Below are positions 59,554-64,000 of a stretch of 64,000 nucleotides of DNA, piece after piece. The notes below the pieces were generated by a model, which saw nothing but the letters and a program-made list of their open reading frames with translations, did not search any database and had not been told where the DNA came from. Source of the stretch: Ensifer sp. USDA 6670 (GTDB taxonomy: Bacteria; Pseudomonadota; Alphaproteobacteria; Rhizobiales; Rhizobiaceae); assembly GCA_000421085.1 (NCBI GenBank), contig ATWE01000001.1, positions 186,001-250,000 on the forward strand, written 5' to 3'. How positions within the stretch are numbered: position 1 is the stretch's first letter; the number at the start of each line of letters is the position of its first letter. The position numbers and the translations under genes are program-made.

Positions 59554-59910
59554 ATGAAAAAGTTCCTCGTTAACGCCGCCGTCGCTGCCGTGATCGGATT
59601 GACCGGTCTGGTTTCCACGGCCTCGGCCCAGTCGCTTACCCTGGAATTGGGTCCGGGCGGCGGCGTCCACTACCGCGACTATGACCGCCACGACGACTGG
59701 CGCGACCGCCGGCACTACGACCGCCGCGAGCGTCGCGGCCGCTGTGCACCCGGCCTCGCCGTCGAGAAGGCACGCGACCGTGGCCTTCGCCGCGCCTATG
59801 TTGCGGATGTGACGGGTCGCCGCGTCGTCGTCGAGGGCCGCCGTCACGGCTACCGCCAGGCGATCGTTTTCGCCAACGCCCGCGGGTGCCCGATCATCGG
59901 CCGCTGGTAA
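59554..59910 (+). CDS. Small basic exported protein
   Basis: This 118-aa protein has a clear signal peptide (MKKFLVNAAVAAVIGL..., cleavage after STASA near 25). A mature part follows: an Arg/Asp/His-rich stretch (YRDYDRHDDWRDRR) and a C-terminal domain with two Cys (RGRCAPGLAVEKARDRGLR and NARGCPIIGRW). Similar small proteins occur in many rhizobia; function is unknown. It shares a promoter element with the BA14K gene. GGAGAAAAG precedes ATG 59554. Confidence 0.82.
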   Translation: MKKFLVNAAVAAVIGLTGLVSTASAQSLTLELGPGGGVHYRDYDRHDDWRDRRHYDRRERRGRCAPGLAVEKARDRGLRRAYVADVTGRRVVVEGRRHGYRQAIVFANARGCPIIGRW

Positions 59911-59952
59911 ATCCGCGGATTTCCGTCTCGTCTCCCCCGGCCGACGGAAATG

Positions 59953-59980
59953 GAGCCCTCACGCCCTGGCGTGGGGGCTC
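59953..59980 (+). terminator. Intrinsic terminator of the small exported protein gene
   Basis: Stem GAGCCCTCACGCC / GGCGTGGGGGCTC (one wobble) with a two-base turn is followed by TTTGCTTTG. It lies 42 bp after the stop and just before the convergent SIMPL gene. Confidence 0.75.
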
Positions 59981-60003
59981 TTTGCTTTGCGCTTCAGGCC
60001 CCG

Positions 60004-60795
60004 TTACTGGTTGACGGCGAACGTCACGTTCACGGTGACGTTATAAGCATTCTCGCCGGTCGCCATCGGAACCGAATCCGCGGCGGCAAATTCCTTGGCC
60101 ATGCTGCGGACCACGGGGATCGGCTCGGGCCGGGAGGGCTGCTCCGCGATCTCGATCACGCGTCCGAGCGAGACGCCCGCCGCCTCCGCCAGAACCTTGG
60201 CCTTGTTGATGGCGTCGGCGACCGCGGCCTTGCGGGCTTCCGTGATCACGGCATCCGGCTTGTCGTTGGTGAACTCGATCCCGCCGCCCTGATTGACGCC
60301 GAGCGTCACGGACTTGTCGAGGATCTCGCCGAGCTGCCCCAGATCCCGCACGCGCACGCCGACGCCGTTGACGACTTGATAGCCCACCAGTTCCGGCGGC
60401 CGATTACCGCCGTCATTGTTCGGCGGATAGTGATATTGCGGATTGATCGAGAAGCCGCTCGTCTGCAGGTCGCGCTCGGCGATTCCCGCCTGCTTCAATG
60501 CCGAGAGCACGTCCGCCATCGCCTTGTTGTTGGCATCGAGCGCTTCGCGCGCGGTCTTGGCGTCCTTGACGACGCTGAGCTGCAGGATCGCCATATCCGG
60601 AGCGCTCGTCGAACGGCCTTCGCCGGAGACCTTGATCACCGCCTGACGGCCCCTGATACCGTCCGGACGGCCTTTTCCATCCCCCTTGCCGGCGGTGGTG
60701 CTCTCCTGCGCCGCCGCCGCGGCCACGAAGGCGCCCGTCAAGGCGGCTGCAATTGCGGCGACATGAACGGTACGGGCAATGCGTGTAGAAAACAT
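60004..60795 (-). CDS. SIMPL (DUF541) domain exported protein
   Basis: This 263-aa protein has a signal peptide (cleavage after AAAAA near 29), a Gly/Lys-rich linker and a DUF541/SIMPL domain from about 50: KVSGEGRSTSAPDMAILQLSV near 54-74, GIEFTNDKPDAVITEARK and AINKAKVLAEAAGVSLG near 190-206. SIMPL proteins form oligomers in the periplasm or outer membrane; E. coli YggE is linked to oxidative stress. ATG 60795 is chosen by the signal peptide. It is convergent with the small exported gene. Confidence 0.9.
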   Translation of the reverse strand: MFSTRIARTVHVAAIAAALTGAFVAAAAAQESTTAGKGDGKGRPDGIRGRQAVIKVSGEGRSTSAPDMAILQLSVVKDAKTAREALDANNKAMADVLSALKQAGIAERDLQTSGFSINPQYHYPPNNDGGNRPPELVGYQVVNGVGVRVRDLGQLGEILDKSVTLGVNQGGGIEFTNDKPDAVITEARKAAVADAINKAKVLAEAAGVSLGRVIEIAEQPSRPEPIPVVRSMAKEFAAADSVPMATGENAYNVTVNVTFAVNQ

Positions 60796-60863
60796 GGACG
60801 TTTCTCTCCGGTTGTTTATCCTCGATTCCATGCTTACCGATTGTGTAGCTATTGCGGCAATGG

Positions 60864-60892
60864 CTTGTCGGCAAAAAGGTTTTACGCTAGAG
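60864..60892 (+). promoter_or_regulatory. Predicted sigma-70 promoter of tRNA-Ile2
   Basis: CTTGTC (60864-60869), 17 bp, CTAGAG (60887-60892) matches the rhizobial consensus well enough and lies 45 bp before the tRNA 5' end. Confidence 0.55.
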
Positions 60893-60937
60893 CCTGCACA
60901 GCGGACTGCCATTGGTCCGCAACCGCCGGCGACGGCA

Positions 60938-61013
60938 GGGCCTGTAGCTCAATGGTTAGAGCCGGCGGCTCATAACCGCTTGGTTGGGGGTTCGAGTCCC
61001 TCCGGGCCCACCA
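60938..61013 (+). tRNA. tRNA-Ile2 (anticodon CAU, lysidine type)
   Basis: The 76-nt gene folds as a full cloverleaf: acceptor GGGCCTG / CGGGCCC with encoded CCA, D-arm TAGCTCAATGGTTAGAGC, anticodon loop CTCATAA, and T-arm GGGGG TTCGAGT CCCTC (the first and last pairs include G-C). The CAU anticodon suggests Met, but the D-arm and anticodon-arm sequences follow the E. coli ileX pattern, so the C is probably modified to lysidine and the tRNA reads AUA. An elongator tRNA-Met is the alternative. Confidence 0.88.
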
Positions 61014-61215
61014 AATCTTACCTGGCGTGCAATTCTTCAGCTGATTTAATAAGTTGTCTTTCTTGTAAGTCTTTGACTTCCTTGAAATGTGGGGGACTCG
61101 AACGCCCAGATCAATTACAACCAATCACACCATATTGACTTTTGTCGCAATTTTTACGAGTATTCGTTTGTGACCGCATCGAGGTCGAAGATGGCAAGCA
61201 TTGGGAGGCACTTTT

Positions 61216-61722
61216 ATGGATTTTGGCCCTGATGCACCGCTAGTTCGCCTCATGCGCGTCCTGATGCCTTTGGCGGCGACGATGGCGGTCGCTTCATTTC
61301 CGGCGCAGGCGGGGGATGATCACTCCATCTACTACGGCTCCCGTGCCGGCATGCACGTCACGACGGTATCCAGATCCGGGATAGGCACGTCGAAGGCCGT
61401 CATCATGATCAAGCACACGCCGAAAGATGCGAAGGTCTTCTGTGTCGAATATTCGGAGGACTATTCGATGGCCTGCGTCAAGCGAACGATGGCGGGGGTG
61501 AAGGTCCGCGACAGAGTCACCGCCAACTGCAAGAAGCGGACGTGGACAGATGTCTATGTCCAAGCCTATGCCTTTGAAGGAAAGGCGACGTCGTCCGCCC
61601 TGATGGCGGATTACATCGTCCGCGATGTGGCTTCCGGAAAAATCCTGGATGGTTCATTCGCTTCGGGATATCCCACCGCGCTGAGCATTTTCCAGGAGCT
61701 TTGCCCGGGGATCGCGAAATAA
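61216..61722 (+). CDS. Exported protein of unknown function
   Basis: This 168-aa protein has a signal peptide (LMPLAATMAVASFPAQA, cleavage near 32) and a mature domain with four Cys (in KVFCVEYSEDYSMACVK, TANCKKR and ELCPG), which may form two disulfides in the periplasm. GGGAGG lies 8 bp before ATG 61216. Its stop overlaps the start of the ClpP-like gene (TAATG), so the two are translationally coupled. I do not recognise the family. It lies just downstream of a tRNA, in a stretch that looks acquired. Confidence 0.72.
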   Translation: MDFGPDAPLVRLMRVLMPLAATMAVASFPAQAGDDHSIYYGSRAGMHVTTVSRSGIGTSKAVIMIKHTPKDAKVFCVEYSEDYSMACVKRTMAGVKVRDRVTANCKKRTWTDVYVQAYAFEGKATSSALMADYIVRDVASGKILDGSFASGYPTALSIFQELCPGIAK

Positions 61723-62948
61723 TGCTTCGCCCTCTGACCCTCTGCGCCGCAATGGTCTCGGCGCTCGCCCTTGCGTCGATGACCCGCGCTGCGGAAGTTG
61801 CATTCGAGGGGATCAAGGACGGACAGATCGGACCCGAGGCCAGGTTCCGGCTGGAGGGCGATATTGTCGAGGGGGACAGCGTTCGGGTGGCGGCGGCTCT
61901 GCGCAAGGCCGAAGTTTCCTATCAGCAGGACCCCTGGCGGCGGATTGTTATCGCCCTGAACAGCTCAGGGGGCGAATTCCACGAAGGCATCGATCTCGCG
62001 ATCACTTTTCGTCGCCTTGGTCTTGCGACAATTGTCAGGTCGGCGGACGCTTGCTACTCGGCCTGCGCAATCGCGTTTCTCGGAGGCGTTGACCTCCCGA
62101 AAGACCCGACACCTGTGGGGGAGGATGAGCCGCTACCCAGCCAGAACCCGTCCCGCTCTTTGGAGAAGGATGCGCGCCTCGGATTTCACGCGCCATATCT
62201 TGCCGTCCCGGACGGCAACTACGAGGCGGAACTGGTTCAGGACGCCTATCGCGCCGCAGTTCTCGGAATCGCGCGGCTGGTCGCTCTCGCTCACCGTCTC
62301 TACATTGTTCCAGCCGAATTGCCCCGTTTGCTCGCACCTGGGCGAGACGAGATGTTTATGGCCGACGATGTTGATGCCGTGCGGGTGCTGGGCATCAAAT
62401 ACACGGATTACTCGTACCAAATCCGGAAGGGCTACGGCTTCACGCGCTCGATGATCCTAAACGGGTGCGTCAACAAGTATTACCATCTACAGCGCCGGAG
62501 CAGTGCCGGCGGGTTTGCGAATGCCCTTTCTGTTCTCAACGAGTTCATCGAGGGCTCGCAACTGATGGAGAACGGCGAAGAGACCATAGCTTTCGGTGTG
62601 CGTAAGGTTATGCAGGGCACTGCCGCAACCTGGGTCGCCTACCTGCCAATTGCAAAGAATCAGGATGGCGATCGGTTCGTCTGGTGCCTGTTCTCGCCGG
62701 AAGTCGGAGGCCCGACAACGTTCTACAAGCCAGGGGGCACAATCGAGGAATTGTTCTCGGAACTAGAGGAGAAAAACGACCTGTGGTCATACTCATTTTC
62801 CGGGACGACTATCAGGCTTTCTACAGGCGACCCGATCGACGACATGATGCGGCCCCTCGATCTGGTTCCACCGCAAACAAAGCTCACGGACGTTGAGCGG
62901 CAGCTGGAGACCTACCGCGCAAGCGAAGAAATCGTGGTGAGGAGGTGA
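61722..62948 (+). CDS. Periplasmic ClpP/crotonase-fold protein (COG3904-like)
   Basis: This 408-aa exported protein has a signal peptide of about 23 residues. Its first half resembles the ClpP fold: IVIALNSSGGEFHEG near 75-89 (oxyanion strand), then CYSACAIAFLGG near 111-122 with candidate nucleophile Ser113, and GFHAPY near 154 with candidate His156. The second half (about 200-408) is not recognised. It is coupled to the upstream exported protein by an overlapping stop/start, suggesting a joint envelope role, perhaps a protease and its partner. Confidence 0.75.
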   Translation: MLRPLTLCAAMVSALALASMTRAAEVAFEGIKDGQIGPEARFRLEGDIVEGDSVRVAAALRKAEVSYQQDPWRRIVIALNSSGGEFHEGIDLAITFRRLGLATIVRSADACYSACAIAFLGGVDLPKDPTPVGEDEPLPSQNPSRSLEKDARLGFHAPYLAVPDGNYEAELVQDAYRAAVLGIARLVALAHRLYIVPAELPRLLAPGRDEMFMADDVDAVRVLGIKYTDYSYQIRKGYGFTRSMILNGCVNKYYHLQRRSSAGGFANALSVLNEFIEGSQLMENGEETIAFGVRKVMQGTAATWVAYLPIAKNQDGDRFVWCLFSPEVGGPTTFYKPGGTIEELFSELEEKNDLWSYSFSGTTIRLSTGDPIDDMMRPLDLVPPQTKLTDVERQLETYRASEEIVVRR

Positions 62949-63127
62949 CGGTCCATCGCCGCGACATTTTAAAAACGGAGAGAACTCCATTTGGCACCCG
63001 TTATCGAATAGAAGTTGGGGGCGGGCTCATCGGCGTTGGCATGCGCTGAGCCAAAAGTTCACGCACTTGCAACACGTGGCGATTAAGGCTCGAAACGCGT
63101 CAGGATTCCTTTCTCCGAAGAGCAGCC

Positions 63128-63889
63128 ATGCCGAAATTCGACTCCTACGTGATCTGCACTTCTCCGCGCAGCGGCAGTACGCTCTTGTGCAAGTTATTGG
63201 CGGCGACGGGCATCTCGGGGAACCCCGGGTCCTACTTTCATCGCCCCTCGATTGCCGAATGGCTGGCCTATTTCGAGCTGGCTGCAGACGCCTCAATGCC
63301 CGAGGCCGATATTCTGGCCAAGATATTTCGGGCGGCGATCGCCAAAGGAAGCCTCGAAACAGGCATGTTTGGCCTGCGTCTCCAAAGACATAGCTTTGAT
63401 TTCTTCGTCCAGAAACTGGCAGTCCAGCACCCGGAACGTTCCAGTGATTTGCAACGAATTGAAGCGGCCTTCGGACGGACACTCTTTCTGCATCTCACTC
63501 GGCTCGACAAGGTTGAGCAGGCTGTCTCACTGGTAAAGGCCGAGCAAACCGGGTTGTGGCATGCAGCGCCGGATGGAACGGAGTTGGAACGAACCGCGCC
63601 GCCGAGCGCACCTGTTTACAACTTCAATGAAATCCGAACCTGGTACGAGAGATTTGGGGCTTATGATCGCGCTTGGACCGACTGGTTCGAAATGCAAGGA
63701 ATTGAACCCTTTCGGATCACATATGAGGCGCTTTCAGCCGATCCCCTGGGGAGCCTGCGCAAAGTATTGAGCCGACTGGGATTGGAGTGCGAGGCCGCAA
63801 ACGGCATCGCACCCGGTGTCGAAAAGCTCGCCGACGCCACCAACCAAGAATGGGCAACGCGGTTCCGTTTGGAGCACCAGATCGCTTGA
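63128..63889 (+). CDS. Stf0-type sulfotransferase
   Basis: This 253-aa enzyme has the PAPS-binding loop ICTSPRSGSTLLCKLL near 9-24 and the 3'-phosphate-binding region LTRLDKVEQAVSLVKAEQTG near 123-142. Both match Stf0, the mycobacterial trehalose 2-sulfotransferase, which has about this length. It may sulfate a sugar or surface glycan. It lies 179 bp after the ClpP-like gene and could be a separate unit. The acceptor is unknown. Confidence 0.88.
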   Translation: MPKFDSYVICTSPRSGSTLLCKLLAATGISGNPGSYFHRPSIAEWLAYFELAADASMPEADILAKIFRAAIAKGSLETGMFGLRLQRHSFDFFVQKLAVQHPERSSDLQRIEAAFGRTLFLHLTRLDKVEQAVSLVKAEQTGLWHAAPDGTELERTAPPSAPVYNFNEIRTWYERFGAYDRAWTDWFEMQGIEPFRITYEALSADPLGSLRKVLSRLGLECEAANGIAPGVEKLADATNQEWATRFRLEHQIA

Positions 63890-63906
63890 ATGATGCCCGA
63901 AGGAGT

Positions 63907-64000
63907 TCAGGTCAGAAAGGGCATGATGTCTACGCCATCTCCCGGAAAGACTGTAATATGCGGGTGGTCCTGGAACAGCCGCGCCGCGGCCTCGATGTTT
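63907..64000 (-). CDS. Partial gene, YCII-like C-terminus
   Basis: Only the last 30 codons are inside the window. The translation (NIEAAARLFQDHPHI then VFPGDGVDIMPFLT) resembles the end of YCII-related ferredoxin-fold proteins, where a helix is followed by a strand with a Gly-Asp turn. The gene reads leftwards from beyond 64000, convergent with the Stf0 gene. Family assignment is tentative. Confidence 0.45.
   Translation of the reverse strand, partial: NIEAAARLFQDHPHITVFPGDGVDIMPFLT

Overview
The window looks like chromosomal DNA of a Sinorhizobium/Ensifer species (Rhizobiales). The basis is high GC, protein sequences that read like those I remember from the S. meliloti/S. medicae group (RpoD of 684 aa, AatA of 400 aa, Lgt, a second ClpS, BA14K-type and UbiK proteins), and intergenic palindromic repeats of the RIME type. 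The species is inferred. Nearly all of the DNA is housekeeping or conserved rhizobial gene content; no phage, transposase, CRISPR array or rRNA is visible.

Layout. 1-6.5 kb (minus): a four-gene MoxR AAA ATPase / DUF58 / BatA-DUF4159 / VWA-type membrane operon, cut by the window start. 6.9-9.4 kb (plus): DUF1285, CoA-pyrophosphatase Nudix and CCA-adding enzyme genes, overlapping by ATGA. 9.4-16 kb: a DUF1059 protein, apt, two overlapping MaoC-like dehydratases, a membrane protein, ychF, a second ClpS, pth and rplY. 16.2-21.7 kb: a BenE transporter, a GAF/Fis regulator without an AAA+ domain, an acetaldehyde-type dehydrogenase, DUF779 and a PEP-mutase/isocitrate-lyase family enzyme. 21.7-28 kb (minus): prs, a lipoprotein, an M24-fold protein without the usual metal ligands, pgeF, a MidA-like methyltransferase and lgt. 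28.3-33 kb: ubiK, ybjN, proC, csaA, then an OmpR/EnvZ-type two-component pair. 33-41 kb: an accessory-looking stretch of small regulators, secreted and membrane proteins (MarR, glycine-zipper peptide, SH3/DUF1236 protein, BA14K, CspA, EamA, sugar dehydrogenase) with most of the repeats. 41.4-46.6 kb: aatA, an imine-reductase-like gene plus SDR divergent from a LysR regulator, and carA. 46.9-56.4 kb (plus): yqeY, dnaG, recQ, kbl, tdh, rpoD. 56.7-60.8 kb: small conserved proteins. 60.9-64 kb: tRNA-Ile2(CAU), followed by two exported proteins (one ClpP-like), a Stf0-type sulfotransferase and a partial YCII-like gene.

How genes work together. dnaG, recQ and rpoD serve replication, repair and transcription. 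pth, the CCA enzyme, csaA and rplY serve tRNA handling and translation. prs, apt and carA serve nucleotide synthesis. kbl and tdh form the threonine-to-glycine pathway. lgt and pgeF act on the envelope. The GAF/Fis regulator, aldehyde dehydrogenase and DUF779 resemble an acetoin/ethanol-type locus.

The most interesting signals are regulatory: a near-perfect EcfG/RpoE2-type promoter before the SH3 gene; a shared direct-repeat promoter element before two small exported-protein genes; an orphan intrinsic terminator pointing away from all annotated genes, suggesting a small RNA; and a hairpin that buries the ribosome-binding site of a lytic-transglycosylase-like lipoprotein gene. No clearly new defence or mobile system was found.
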